Below are positions 1 to 8,395 of a stretch of 64,000 nucleotides of DNA, one piece after another. Both the position numbers and the translations under genes were made by a program. Position 1 is the stretch's first letter. The number at the start of each line of letters is the position of its first letter. The notes beneath the pieces were generated by a model that made no database searches, had not been told where the DNA came from, and worked only from the letters and a program-made list of their open reading frames with translations. The stretch covers positions 71,976 to 135,975 of the forward strand of contig CAZPOP010000005.1 of assembly GCA_964588305.1 (NCBI GenBank). The letters are read 5' to 3'. Source of the DNA: SM1-73 sp964588305. Lineage in GTDB: Bacteria > Zixibacteria > MSB-5A5 > SM1-73.

Positions 1-2
1 CA

Positions 3-36
3 AACGTTGGGCATCCCCCAAGGGATGCCCGACGTT
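3..36. repeat. 15-bp inverted repeat (hairpin)
   Basis: Positions 3-17 pair with 22-36 around a CCAA loop; one G-T pair is the only departure from perfect complementarity. It ends 19 bases before the start codon of the small ORF at 56. There is no T-run after it, so a simple intrinsic terminator is not indicated. The GGGCATCCC/GGGATGCCC core resembles the GTCGGGCA/TGCCCGAC hairpin at 31972. Confidence 0.6.
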
Positions 37-55
37 CAGAAAGAAAGGAGTAAAA

Positions 56-238
56 ATGAAAAAACTAGTTTCGCTCTCCTTGCTCCTCAGTCTTCTCTCT
101 TTTTTATACTCCCAAACGCTTGCGGAAGTTCCACAAATGATGAATCATCAGTGGAAACTTGGCACTGCTGATGGTGGAGAAGTAATGATTCAAATAATCC
201 CAGCCTCGCAGAGCTTTTCTGTCATCCTGCCCACGTGA
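56..238 (+). pseudogene. Truncated secreted-protein ORF (signal peptide only)
   Basis: A 60-residue ORF begins with a convincing Shine-Dalgarno (AAAGGAG, 6 bases before ATG) and a classic signal peptide: KK, a run of about 15 Leu/Ser/Phe residues, then a probable cleavage near TLA-EVP. Only about 35 residues of mature sequence follow, and the last 16 codons lie antisense to the end of the Mut7-C gene, whose stop is at 190. The translation start and export signal look genuine while the body is missing. I read it as the 5' end of a gene cut off by a deletion or rearrangement. A real short secreted peptide is the alternative. No family is recognisable. Confidence 0.35.
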
Positions 239-651
239 GTGGCCGGCCAGTAGATCCTGTCACATGCAGAGCAATAGACGTAATTGTCCTGGGTCTGATA
301 GACGTAAGGATAAAGCCTGTCCTTGATCTTTTCCTTTTGCACCTTTTGCAGCACCTGATTGCAGACCAGGCAGCGGGAAAAAAGAAGGTCTTTGTCTATC
401 TTAAGCTTGAAGTGGTCAACCACCTGTTTTAACTGCTCTAAAGGCTTCTCGCTCCGGATCAAGAGATATCTGTCTTCGATCTTGAAGCGGGAGAGCTTTG
501 CATCCCTGCTCAGAATCATGCGGTCTTCCTTCAAAGCCAGAGAAACCAACTCTCCATCCTCCATGGTCAACTGAAAGCTGGTGTCGTATCCCAACGTTCT
601 GAGCCATTTGGCCAATCTGCCCAGGTTATCGTCACAGAAGAATTTGGTCAT
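190..651 (-). CDS. Mut7-C RNase domain protein
   Basis: A 153-residue protein of the Mut7-C family, PIN-like domains predicted to be RNases. The N-terminus carries the typical FFCDDNLGRLAKWLRTLGYD stretch with the acidic pair expected at the active site, followed by a DGELVSLALKEDRMILSRD segment. The C-terminus is a zinc ribbon: CLVC near residue 98 and CSAC near residue 132. An upstream ATG at 780 is in frame, but the extra 43 residues run through a palindrome and low-complexity intergenic DNA, so I place the start at 651, where the conserved domain begins and a weak AAGAAGA lies upstream. RNA substrate unknown. Confidence 0.8.
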   Translation of the reverse strand: MTKFFCDDNLGRLAKWLRTLGYDTSFQLTMEDGELVSLALKEDRMILSRDAKLSRFKIEDRYLLIRSEKPLEQLKQVVDHFKLKIDKDLLFSRCLVCNQVLQKVQKEKIKDRLYPYVYQTQDNYVYCSACDRIYWPATHVGRMTEKLCEAGII

Positions 652-760
652 CTTGAAATCTTCTTTATTGTACGTGAGGGAATCGGTATTCGGGCACGAG
701 ACAGGTTCGGGAATTCCACTTCCCGAACCAACATACACTACTTGATTAAGGCTGAAAAGC

Positions 761-783
761 GCATCAGCAAGCTGATGCACTCC
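761..783 (+). repeat. ACTCC-tail hairpin element, copy 2
   Basis: Left arm GCATCAGC, loop AA, perfect complementary right arm, then ACTCC. It lies 5 bases from copy 1 in the same orientation, between the macrodomain and Mut7-C genes. Confidence 0.7.
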
Positions 784-788
784 GTTTT

Positions 789-811
789 TTCCGGCTAGAG
801 CCGGACACTCC
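789..811 (+). repeat. ACTCC-tail hairpin element, copy 1
   Basis: Left arm TTCCGGCT, loop AG, right arm AGCCGGAC (outermost pair mismatched), then ACTCC. The element overlaps the 3' end of the macrodomain gene and supplies its last codons (SVRL and the TAG stop). Confidence 0.65.
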
Positions 812-1307
812 AGGTATCGTAACTCCTCTTGTCGAAAATGACAAACAGGACTTCCCTCAAATACCTTGCATTTTTCGAAAAACGTTGAACCTGATCAAGC
901 ATTATCTGGGCGCACCTATCAACCGGAAATCCTCCCACGCCCGTGCCGAAAGCAGGAAAGGCAATGGATTTTATTTTCAACTCTTCTGCTCGTCTCAAGC
1001 TGTTCTGTGTGGCACTTTTTATATATTCTTCGCTGGTCATCAAATCCTGTCCCATAACTGCAGCATGAATCACATATTTGGCTTTGAGCTCTCCGGCAAA
1101 GGTAACAACAGCTTCGCCGACTGGAATGGGACCCTGTTTCATCGCCTCACCTTCGATCTGTTTCCCTCCCTTTCTTTTGATGGCACCTGCCACACCTGCG
1201 CCCATCCACAGGTGATTGTTTGCCGCATTCACTATGGCGTCTGCTTCTACTTCGGTGATGTCACCCTGAATCACTATTATCTTAACTCCTGACATGCTCT
1301 GTTCCAT
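795..1307 (-). CDS. Macrodomain protein (ADP-ribose / O-acetyl-ADP-ribose hydrolase family)
   Basis: A 170-residue single-domain macro protein of the YmdB/TTHA0132 type. Members bind ADP-ribose and many deacetylate O-acetyl-ADP-ribose or remove ADP-ribose from proteins. Visible signatures: GDITEVEADAIVNAANNHL (residues 15-33), the GAGVAGAI loop, and AFPAFGTGVGGFP (residues 117-129), which contacts the distal ribose and phosphates. GGAG lies 7 bases before the ATG. The last codons fall inside a palindromic repeat, so the native C-terminus may have been altered. Cytoplasmic. Substrate not deducible. Confidence 0.88.
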   Translation of the reverse strand: MEQSMSGVKIIVIQGDITEVEADAIVNAANNHLWMGAGVAGAIKRKGGKQIEGEAMKQGPIPVGEAVVTFAGELKAKYVIHAAVMGQDLMTSEEYIKSATQNSLRRAEELKIKSIAFPAFGTGVGGFPVDRCAQIMLDQVQRFSKNARYLREVLFVIFDKRSYDTWSVRL

Positions 1308-1323
1308 TCTTCAACTCCGTTCA

Positions 1324-1896
1324 TTACGAAAAGGAGAATCCTCTGAAGTTTTTCGAAAGAAATTTGAAAAGAGTTATGATGACAAAAGCACAGAAGGTTC
1401 CCAGAACCACTCCGGCTAAAACGTCAAAAGGATAATGCACACCAACATAGACGCGAGAATATGATACCAAAATCGCTATGATCAGAAAAAACAGTCTGAT
1501 TTTGCGATAGCTGTACGAGAGCAGGAGGCAGCCGGTGAATATGTTCATTGCGTGAGAGGATGGAAAAGAATAAGCCTTGGTGCAGTTGACTAAAAGATGA
1601 ATGTCTTCCAGAATATTACAGGGTCTGATTCTTTGTATCAGGGGCTTGAGCAGATTATTACAGAGCTGATCACTCAAGGCAATCCCCAGGACTAAAAGAA
1701 GCACGGTGATTCTTCCCCTCTTTTTCCCAAAAATGAGTAACAGAATTACCATCAAGCCCAAAGGGATTCGCCAATAGTCAAGATTGGTCAGAATGGGCAT
1801 CAGGAGATCAAAAAAGCCGTTCTGCAGTTTTACATTGAAGAAATAGAAAAGCGCGGTGTCGAACTGAATTAAGTTTTCCAATAAAACCTGAAACAT
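1324..1896 (-). CDS. PAP2-family membrane phosphatase
   Basis: A 190-residue polytopic membrane protein of the type 2 phosphatidic acid phosphatase superfamily. All three motifs are present: K-x6-RP in KPLIQRIRP (about residue 84), PSSH in YSFPSSHAMN (about 112-116), and SR-x5-H-x3-D in SRVYVGVHYPFD (about 146-157). These form the phosphohistidine active site, normally at the outer face of the inner membrane. Bacterial relatives hydrolyse undecaprenyl pyrophosphate or phosphatidylglycerol phosphate; which one applies cannot be told. Shine-Dalgarno AAGGA is 8 bases before ATG. Confidence 0.85.
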   Translation of the reverse strand: MFQVLLENLIQFDTALFYFFNVKLQNGFFDLLMPILTNLDYWRIPLGLMVILLLIFGKKRGRITVLLLVLGIALSDQLCNNLLKPLIQRIRPCNILEDIHLLVNCTKAYSFPSSHAMNIFTGCLLLSYSYRKIRLFFLIIAILVSYSRVYVGVHYPFDVLAGVVLGTFCAFVIITLFKFLSKNFRGFSFS

Positions 1897-1942
1897 TGCG
1901 TTAGTCCTTGCCGGTAAGTCTTTGACTTACACACCACTACGG

Positions 1943-2902
1943 TTATTGCTTAAAGCTTCCTATAAAGTTCGTGACTTCAGCCAAATTAGGGATTCCTGCT
2001 CGACCTCCTAATTTCGTGCATTTCATGGCGGCTGTGGCACAGGCGAATTGCGCCGTCTTTTTCAAATCCCACTTCTCCAAGAGCCCATATATGAAAGCTC
2101 CGTGAAAAACGTCTCCCGCGCCGGTGGTGTCGACCACTTTCACGGGAAAACCGGGCGATTGGAGAACCTGGTCTTCTCCCCCGCTCATCTTGGGCTCCCT
2201 TGCTGAAGCACAGACACAGCCATCTTCTCCGATGGTGACAACTGCAGTTTCAAATCCCTCTTTCATGAGTTGTTTACAGGCTGAAAAGTGATCGGATAAC
2301 CTGGTAAAACCGCAGCCGAATCTTTTTGAGACTATCAAATGGTCCACAAAGGGAAAGACCGATTCCACACCTGATCTCAGACTCCCCACATCTAGACTCA
2401 CCTCTGCCCCAAGTTTCTTCGCCCATCTGGATAAGAAGATATCCACTTCCGGTTCACGTCCGTCTATGTGGAGAAATCTGGTGGAAATTGAGTTCGTGAA
2501 CGCAAGCTCGCTTGCTTCTACGTGATTCGATTTAGTCTTATCCAGCGCCACGGTTCTTTTTCCAGTCCCCTTATCCACCCAGATAAAAGCCTTGGAAGTC
2601 TTGCCTGCCTTATCCACCATCAGGTAATCGGTATTGACCCCCTCCTTTTCTAACTCGGCCTTGACAAACCTCCCTTCCGGATCGTCACCGACCTTTCCTA
2701 TGTAAGCCACTTTCGAACCCAACCTTGCCAGCGTGGCCATGGCTGTGGGAACCGGTCCGCCTCCCTGCATGGTTGATTCGATCACTTCCACCTTCTCATC
2801 CACGCCAGGATATGGATCCAAAATGGATAAGTAGTCCACCACATTCATTCCGAAACCGACGCAGTCGAACTCGATTCTATCAGATGAATTTGACCTGGCC
2901 AT
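1943..2902 (-). CDS. PfkB-family sugar kinase
   Basis: A 319-residue ribokinase/PfkB-fold kinase. The N-terminal GFGMNVVDYLSILDPYPG and the GGGPVPTAMATLARLG segment match PfkB signature 1. DTTGAGDVFHGAF (about residues 258-270) is signature 2, with the catalytic Asp and anion-hole Gly. It phosphorylates a sugar or nucleoside with ATP; the substrate is not clear, though ribokinase-like sugar use is most likely. GGAG lies 7 bases before ATG. The start overlaps the end of the yigZ-like gene by 23 bases, implying translational coupling. A second, divergent PfkB gene is at 18690. Confidence 0.85.
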   Translation of the reverse strand: MARSNSSDRIEFDCVGFGMNVVDYLSILDPYPGVDEKVEVIESTMQGGGPVPTAMATLARLGSKVAYIGKVGDDPEGRFVKAELEKEGVNTDYLMVDKAGKTSKAFIWVDKGTGKRTVALDKTKSNHVEASELAFTNSISTRFLHIDGREPEVDIFLSRWAKKLGAEVSLDVGSLRSGVESVFPFVDHLIVSKRFGCGFTRLSDHFSACKQLMKEGFETAVVTIGEDGCVCASAREPKMSGGEDQVLQSPGFPVKVVDTTGAGDVFHGAFIYGLLEKWDLKKTAQFACATAAMKCTKLGGRAGIPNLAEVTNFIGSFKQ

Positions 2903-3494
2903 TGGTCGACTCCAGAAGTCCTTTCTTCAGCTTCTCCAGGCTGCTCATTCTGACTTGTGCCTTCATTGTCACCTTGTCCTCAAAGCTCTTCTCCAAAATC
3001 CTGCAGCCAAATCTGCTCAAGGCCTGGCTCACCCTTCCCATGTAGCTTATGTGGAATTGAAAAGAGAGCTCTGCGGTGACGAACTTCTTTACCTTTTTAC
3101 AGTCTTTCAGCACTGCTTGAGCAGTTTGACGGTACGCGCGAGAAAGTCCTCCGGTTCCCAATTTCGTTCCACCATAATAGCGAGTCACCACCACCAAAAC
3201 GTCAGTAAGCCCTTCAGATTCGATGGCAGATAATATGGGACTCCCTGCGGTTCCCCGGGGCTCGCCAGCATCACTATGTTTGGCTAACTCGCTTTCATCT
3301 GTTTTGATTTTGTAGGCAAAACAATGGTGGGTAGCATCAAAAGTCTCTTTGGAGACTTTTTCAATCCGCTCTCGTGCCTCTGTTTCCCGACTTACGGGGA
3401 AGGCGGAACCTATAAAGATGGAACCTTTAATTTTGAGCTTTGATTGTGCGAGGTCGTTTATGGTCCAATACTCGTCAGGGGAATTGTCCCTCAT
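2880..3494 (-). CDS. YigZ/IMPACT family protein
   Basis: A 204-residue member of UPF0029/IMPACT. The N-terminal domain holds the family core DATHHCFAYKI (about residues 54-64), SDAGEPRGTAGSPIL (about 74-88) and VVVTRYYGGTKLGTGGLSRAY (split here as VVVTRYYGG and LGTGGLSRAY). The C-terminal DUF1949-type ferredoxin-like domain follows from about residue 140. Relatives act in translation-stress regulation in eukaryotes; the bacterial role is unsettled. It overlaps the preceding 90-residue gene by 4 bases (ATGA) and the next kinase gene by 23. Confidence 0.88.
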   Translation of the reverse strand: MRDNSPDEYWTINDLAQSKLKIKGSIFIGSAFPVSRETEARERIEKVSKETFDATHHCFAYKIKTDESELAKHSDAGEPRGTAGSPILSAIESEGLTDVLVVVTRYYGGTKLGTGGLSRAYRQTAQAVLKDCKKVKKFVTAELSFQFHISYMGRVSQALSRFGCRILEKSFEDKVTMKAQVRMSSLEKLKKGLLESTNGQVKFI

Positions 3495-3742
3495 TTTTTG
3501 TTATCATCTTTTATTTTTGGCAATAAAAACTGTTGGATCAGTCTCTCGAATCTGCTTTTGTAGAGCAAGTCAAACTTATCCATCTCAAAGGGAACCAACT
3601 TCTCGGCCTTCAATCTGACCAAGGCCGCCTCTTTCCTGGCCTCACCGAGGGTGAGCTTCCCGCTTTTGATCTTCTCACATACTTCATCCACCACCTTCTT
3701 CAGCCTCTTTATTCTCTCATCATAATCCAGATATTCTTTCAT
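3491..3742 (-). CDS. Small charged alpha-helical protein, unknown
   Basis: An 83-residue, Lys/Glu-rich, probably all-helical protein with no Cys and no membrane segment. I recognise no family. I chose the ATG at 3742; a TTG at 3763 would add seven residues. Its stop overlaps the yigZ-like start (ATGA), so the two are probably translated together. It sits 72 bases below the dprA-like gene in the same direction. Its short length and coupled position suggest an accessory protein, but nothing in the sequence names a function. Confidence 0.6.
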   Translation of the reverse strand: MKEYLDYDERIKRLKKVVDEVCEKIKSGKLTLGEARKEAALVRLKAEKLVPFEMDKFDLLYKSRFERLIQQFLLPKIKDDNKK

Positions 3743-3814
3743 GATCTTTTGACCGGACTTCAACGTCTCAGAAGGGCAAAACCTCAGTCTAAGCGGGAGG
3801 CCGGAGGGTTGTTC

Positions 3815-4681
3815 TCAGAGGTAGTTCAAGACCAAATCCAAATCGTCCACGCCCTCTATAGGAACCGCACCTTCTTGGATCAAGCCTTCCACTTTTTGAG
3901 AGTTCTCCTTTCTGACCACAAATAAAGGCTTTCCCTGTTTTATGGATATGTTCACCGCATCCATGGTTCCGGGACTCTCCTCACTCATCTCAACTATGAT
4001 TACCGCAAAAGACAATCCCACCACGATCCTGTTTCTTGCCATCAACCGGCCAACCTTCACCGGAACATCCAGATTATACTCGGTGATCAATGCTCCGTTT
4101 TTGGAGATTTGCTCTGCCAGAGAGACATGTTCAGAGGGATAGATGTTGTTCAGGCCTGCGCCAGACACGGCGTAAGTCTTGCCACCTTCGGTGATTGCCC
4201 CCACATGAGCGGCAGAATCGATCCCTTTGGCAAGCCCGCTCACCACGACCACCTTCCTTCGGGCCAAAGCTTTCCCCATCTCCACCGCCTTTTCTATTCC
4301 TTCCGCGGTTGCGTGATGAGTTCCTACCACAGCCACAAACAGATCGTTCGGAATGGGGAATTCTCCTTTAAAGTATAGAAGCGGCGGAGGATCGTCGATC
4401 TCCTTAAGGCTTTGAGGATAGTCGTGGTCAAGGACGGTCGAGATGCCGATGCCCAGCTCGTTTAAGTATGAAATGTGTTTTCGAATCTCAATTAGGAAAT
4501 CTTCAGATTGGCAAATCTCCTCAGCTTTCTCGGATGTCATCCGGGGCAGCGACAAAAGCTCATCTTTGGTGGCCTTATAGACGTTTTCCGGAGAGCCAAA
4601 GGTCATGAGAAGCTGCTGAAACGCTTTAGGGCCAACCCTGGCTTTTTCCCTCAAGGCTATCACATACTCCTTATATCCCAC
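3815..4681 (-). CDS. dprA: DprA/Smf-family DNA-processing protein (divergent)
   Basis: A 288-residue SLOG-superfamily protein. Residues 1-60 form a helix-hairpin-helix-like region (LPRMTSEKAEEI). The Rossmann-like core follows: VVGTHHATAEG (about 117), VVSGLAKGIDSAAHVGA, AVSGAGLNNIYPSEH, RLMARNRIVVGLS and EESPGTMDAVNISIKQGKP. DprA loads RecA onto incoming single-stranded DNA in transformation. Oddities: GTHHAT replaces the usual GSRxxS, PGTMDA replaces SGSLITA, and the C-terminal winged helix is absent. It may be a true but shortened DprA or another SLOG nucleotide-binding protein. The start is GTG after GGGGGTG. The ComF-like gene lies just upstream. Confidence 0.78.
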   Translation of the reverse strand: MGYKEYVIALREKARVGPKAFQQLLMTFGSPENVYKATKDELLSLPRMTSEKAEEICQSEDFLIEIRKHISYLNELGIGISTVLDHDYPQSLKEIDDPPPLLYFKGEFPIPNDLFVAVVGTHHATAEGIEKAVEMGKALARRKVVVVSGLAKGIDSAAHVGAITEGGKTYAVSGAGLNNIYPSEHVSLAEQISKNGALITEYNLDVPVKVGRLMARNRIVVGLSFAVIIVEMSEESPGTMDAVNISIKQGKPLFVVRKENSQKVEGLIQEGAVPIEGVDDLDLVLNYL

Positions 4682-4713
4682 TTGGCACCCCCAAAGGCGA
4701 GCTGAAAAAATTC

Positions 4714-5364
4714 CTAAACATAGCCGATCTTAGCCAAGACCAAAACATTAACCTTATCCGCCTTGGCTCGTCTCAAGATTTGACAGATCTGATTCACGGT
4801 AGCGCCTGAATCGCAAAGATCGTCCAATAACAAAACTCTCTTCCCAGAGACCAGTGCAGGATTATTCAAACGGAACGTCAACGCCACATTCTCTGCCTTA
4901 CCTGCCTTGTCGAAAATCCTCTTCTGAAGCTTCGTGATTCTGGTCCTTTTTATCACATTCCTTTCCCAGGGAATTCCCGTTCCCTTGGAAATCCTCTCTG
5001 CCAGATCAGAGATTGGATCAAAAGGACGGCTGGTAAAGGATGGAGGAACGGTAACAATAAAGTCGGATGATTTCAGCAGGTCCTTCCCGTTTATCAACTC
5101 TGTCGTCAGATCAGCCAATACCGCTCCTGCATCACGATCAAACCGATATTTGAATCTGTGCAATAACTCTCCTACTTGGGTTTTCTCGCTCCGTGCGCTT
5201 ACTTGTTCGCTGTATTGACCCAAGGCACAGCCAAAATCGAAATTTCCCAAAAGAGGAATCACATTCAGACTGGACAAAGACAAGGGGTGCGCTTTTTGAT
5301 CAGGCTTCAAAATCCATCCAAAGCCCACATCGCCTAGTATCTTTCTGGCATGGTTTGCTAACAT
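4714..5364 (-). CDS. ComF-like phosphoribosyltransferase-domain protein
   Basis: A 216-residue protein with the type I PRTase signature VLLLDDLCDSGAT (PRPP loop) near the C-terminus and the ComF-like segment LLHRFKYRFDRDAG near residue 70. ComF proteins take part in DNA uptake and single-strand DNA handling in competence. The N-terminal zinc ribbon of classical ComF is missing, replaced by about 60 residues without paired cysteines. I start at the ATG at 5364 (AAGG upstream); a GTG at 5391 would add nine residues. It stands directly upstream of the dprA-like gene, which supports a shared role in DNA uptake or nucleotide handling. Confidence 0.72.
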   Translation of the reverse strand: MLANHARKILGDVGFGWILKPDQKAHPLSLSSLNVIPLLGNFDFGCALGQYSEQVSARSEKTQVGELLHRFKYRFDRDAGAVLADLTTELINGKDLLKSSDFIVTVPPSFTSRPFDPISDLAERISKGTGIPWERNVIKRTRITKLQKRIFDKAGKAENVALTFRLNNPALVSGKRVLLLDDLCDSGATVNQICQILRRAKADKVNVLVLAKIGYV

Positions 5365-5408
5365 TTGGACCTTCGGGAAACCCCCAGACACAAACTATTG
5401 GTCCGGCG

Positions 5409-6677
5409 TCAGTCAGATATTCTTTCTGCCAAAGCTAACAATTTAGCGTTGGTCAAAAGATCCATGGCATAGAGGAGATTATCCCTTTGTCTCTCAAAGT
5501 CCGCAAAATACCCCTTGGCCACTGGTTTGGCGGATGGCACGATCATCCTAAGCGGATTAACGTATCTGCCGTCGGCTTTGACCCGATAGTCCAGATGAGG
5601 GCCCGTGGAACAGCCGGTGCTTCCCACGTAGCCAATCAGCTCCTTCTGACGAACCCGAGCTCCCTGCCTTATCCCTTTGGCAAAGCGGGAAAGATGTCCG
5701 TAGGAGGTGACGAAACCGTTGGGGTGTCGGATCTGGACCAATTTGCCGAAACCCCTCTTCCACCCAGCATAAGTGACCACACCGTCCCCGGAGGCCACCA
5801 CAGGAGTCCCCACCGGCGCAGCATAGTCGACTCCCAGGTGAGGTTGGTATCTCTTGAAGATCGGATGAAACCGGCTATAGGAAAAGCCAGAGCTGATTCT
5901 TCGGTAATTTAAGGGAGATTTCAGAAAGGCCTTCTTCAACGAGTTGCCAGAGATGTCGTAATAGTCCTTGTGTCCAGCTGGGTCTTGATACAATACTGCC
6001 TGATGGGTCTGTCCGGCTGAATTGTATTCGGCTGCCAGGATATCACCATGTTTTACGAGTTTGCCGTCCTTGTGATATTCCTCATAGATTAGTCGAAAGC
6101 TGTTACCTTTCCTCGTTTCGGTCAAGAAATCTATGTCCCATTCGAATATCTCAGTGAACTTCACAATCAACTCAGGACTCTTGCATTCACCTAACATTGC
6201 CTCCCACAGGGAGCTTTTTATCTCTCCTTTCATCGATTTGACTATACAATCGAATTCCACCGGGAGTACAGAAGCTTCGAGATTGCCGTTCTCCCTTTTG
6301 ATCTCGCACTTTTCTTTCATCCCCTTCTGGTATTCGAAAAACAGAATCGAATCCGGAGTAGTTATCAAAGTATAGGAATCTCCGGGGAGAGACGTTCTTA
6401 GATTGAGCGAACCGCTCAAAGTCGAGGTGAGACGATGAATCAGGGAGTGGGGGACCTTCTTTTTCAGTAAGGAAAGATACAGAGATTCATTCCTGTCCAA
6501 TTCCCCTTGAAAGATGCAGCCCAGGGTCACTTCGTCTGGTCTACTTTCCCGAAGGTCTTTTGTCCCTTCAGAGTAATACAAAATCGTCCAGTTTCCTAAC
6601 AAAAGCAGGAGGAGGAGAAAGGCAAAAGATAAGAATGCAAGGACAATTATTCTTTTGTGAGAGAGTTGAAAGCTCAT
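5409..6677 (-). CDS. M23 (LytM) peptidoglycan endopeptidase, membrane anchored
   Basis: A 422-residue protein of MepM-like build. Residues 12-35 are a single N-terminal membrane anchor; a long periplasmic region follows (FTEIFEWDIDFLTETRKG is typical of OapA/MepM relatives). The LytM domain starts near residue 280: HLGVDYAAPVGTPV gives the first zinc ligands, with YAGWKRGFGKLVQIRH and SYGHLSRF behind. The last motif is GPHLDYRV rather than GPHLHYEV, a variant I believe occurs in one M23 subgroup. It cleaves peptide cross-links in peptidoglycan. It precedes the ComF-like gene in the same direction. Confidence 0.87.
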   Translation of the reverse strand: MSFQLSHKRIIVLAFLSFAFLLLLLLLGNWTILYYSEGTKDLRESRPDEVTLGCIFQGELDRNESLYLSLLKKKVPHSLIHRLTSTLSGSLNLRTSLPGDSYTLITTPDSILFFEYQKGMKEKCEIKRENGNLEASVLPVEFDCIVKSMKGEIKSSLWEAMLGECKSPELIVKFTEIFEWDIDFLTETRKGNSFRLIYEEYHKDGKLVKHGDILAAEYNSAGQTHQAVLYQDPAGHKDYYDISGNSLKKAFLKSPLNYRRISSGFSYSRFHPIFKRYQPHLGVDYAAPVGTPVVASGDGVVTYAGWKRGFGKLVQIRHPNGFVTSYGHLSRFAKGIRQGARVRQKELIGYVGSTGCSTGPHLDYRVKADGRYVNPLRMIVPSAKPVAKGYFADFERQRDNLLYAMDLLTNAKLLALAERISD

Positions 6678-6686
6678 CTTGATTCC

Positions 6687-8249
6687 TCAGAATACTTCTG
6701 CTGAATAAATGTAGATTTCCGCATCCTTGTCCTTCCAGCAGTTCTTATCATGAATTCCCGCTTTATGACAAACCTGCTCCAAGAAGGTTATTCTGTCCCA
6801 TCCCTGCTCGGTGGCCACCTGGGGCAGAAATACCCCCTGCTGATATCCTTTCTTAAGCAGAATCCCATGTTTTCCGATCTCAATCTCGTTTATGTCCTTT
6901 ATCTTCCTCAGAGGAGTCAGAACCGAGATTTCAAGCTCCAATTCGTCCAACTCCGCCGGCGTAACTGGAGGAAACCTGGGATCACGGAGCGCAGCTGATT
7001 CCGCCATCTCCTGGATGGTGATGTGAAGGGGCTTTATTGCTTCTAGGTAACCGATGCACCCTCTCAATTGGCCGTGTTTTTTTATGGTGACGAATGCGCC
7101 TCTTTTCTCTTTCAAGATGGGAGATTCCACCTTGAACTCGGGAAGTTTCTCACCTTTGACTTTGCACTCAATGGTCTTTCCGGCGATATCCATCAGAATC
7201 CTTTTGTCGTCTTTCGAGAGCCCCAGGTCCACTCCTACTTTCTTTTTCTCTGACCCTGCTTTTTCTTTCGCAGAGTCTGCTTTGGAATTATACATAACCG
7301 CGGCCATATATCCAACCACCCCGGATTTATCCCCGGTAACATCTCCTGAGTTAGCGTATTGCAGGACCTTAGCCTTATCGGCTCCCAGCCCCTTTGCTGC
7401 GATCATGGTGGCTGTTATGGGCCCCCCGCCACAGGCTTCGCAGACGCCGGAGGAAATATCTCTGAATAGCCCTTTCGGGTCAAATGAGTTCACGTGGTCC
7501 ATCACCACATTGTCCAGCCGAACTGCTTCTTGATACGGATGATAGTGCGAAAGATCCGAACTGGCTACGATCAAGGCATTCTCTCCCTTTAGAGCCGCGG
7601 CCATAGCTTGACCCAGCGACTCGCTGGTGGCATAATCCTGATCTCCGACAACAATTGCCACGAGTTTGAACTTACCCAATACCGCCTGGAGAAAAGGAAG
7701 CTCGACTTCCAAAGAATGCTCACCCCTCATGCCCACAAAACCGTGCCCTTTATCCGACAGAGAGATTCTTTCATTTTGATCGGCTATCTTGCCCGCCAAA
7801 GCAGTGTCTATGGGAATCGTGCCCAGAGGAGTCTCATACGCACCGCCGTTGTAAACTGAGGCACCCGGAAAATAGGCGATGTGGCTGGGTGAAATCACCA
7901 CCACCGTCCCGAAGGAGAGACCATCGAGAAGCTTGAAGGCATATGCCGCCACCTGTCCCGAATACATATAACCGGCATGTGGAGCGATCAGACCTACGAT
8001 CTTTCCGGGAATTGGTTCTTTTTTTGCTTTACTGAAAAAGCCAGTTAACTCTTTTGTCAAGGCCACCGGATCACCTGTGTAGAATTGACCTGCCACCGCA
8101 GGCTTTCTTACCTGTCCCATTTTAAATCTTGCCTCCTTCTTGGTGTGTGCCTCCGCTTGGGAATTCGACTGGTTGCCACAGTTCAATAGATAAGAAAACC
8201 CAAGCGAAAACACAAAAAGAAAAAGCAGAAAATTCAGATTTTTCCTCAT
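6687..8249 (-). CDS. Memo-AMMECR1 fusion protein, putative lipoprotein
   Basis: A 520-residue fusion of two parts of the AmmeMemoRadiSam system. Residues about 45-310 are a Memo domain (system protein B): APHAGYMYSG, VVISPSHIAYF, SSDLSHYHPY and CEACGGGPI carry the His, His and Cys that line the Memo metal site. Residues about 340-515 are AMMECR1 (system protein A), with LRGCIGYLE and AALRDPRFPP. Unusually, the N-terminus is an export signal ending in LLNCGNQ, a possible lipobox although Asn at -1 is atypical, followed by a Ser/Gln/Glu-rich linker. No radical-SAM partner is in the window. The reaction is unknown. GAGG lies 9 bases before ATG. Confidence 0.85.
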   Translation of the reverse strand: MRKNLNFLLFLFVFSLGFSYLLNCGNQSNSQAEAHTKKEARFKMGQVRKPAVAGQFYTGDPVALTKELTGFFSKAKKEPIPGKIVGLIAPHAGYMYSGQVAAYAFKLLDGLSFGTVVVISPSHIAYFPGASVYNGGAYETPLGTIPIDTALAGKIADQNERISLSDKGHGFVGMRGEHSLEVELPFLQAVLGKFKLVAIVVGDQDYATSESLGQAMAAALKGENALIVASSDLSHYHPYQEAVRLDNVVMDHVNSFDPKGLFRDISSGVCEACGGGPITATMIAAKGLGADKAKVLQYANSGDVTGDKSGVVGYMAAVMYNSKADSAKEKAGSEKKKVGVDLGLSKDDKRILMDIAGKTIECKVKGEKLPEFKVESPILKEKRGAFVTIKKHGQLRGCIGYLEAIKPLHITIQEMAESAALRDPRFPPVTPAELDELELEISVLTPLRKIKDINEIEIGKHGILLKKGYQQGVFLPQVATEQGWDRITFLEQVCHKAGIHDKNCWKDKDAEIYIYSAEVF

Positions 8250-8395
8250 CCGAGGTTACCTCAATTCGAACTCTGTTTATTACCTCCCGCTCTTCCATAA
8301 ACTCCCAACAGATTGAACAGATTAAAGAATACCCTCTGTTTAATCCTTTCATCTGCTGGCAAATCCCTTCATCTGTCGGGAATTCGCTTTCTCAA

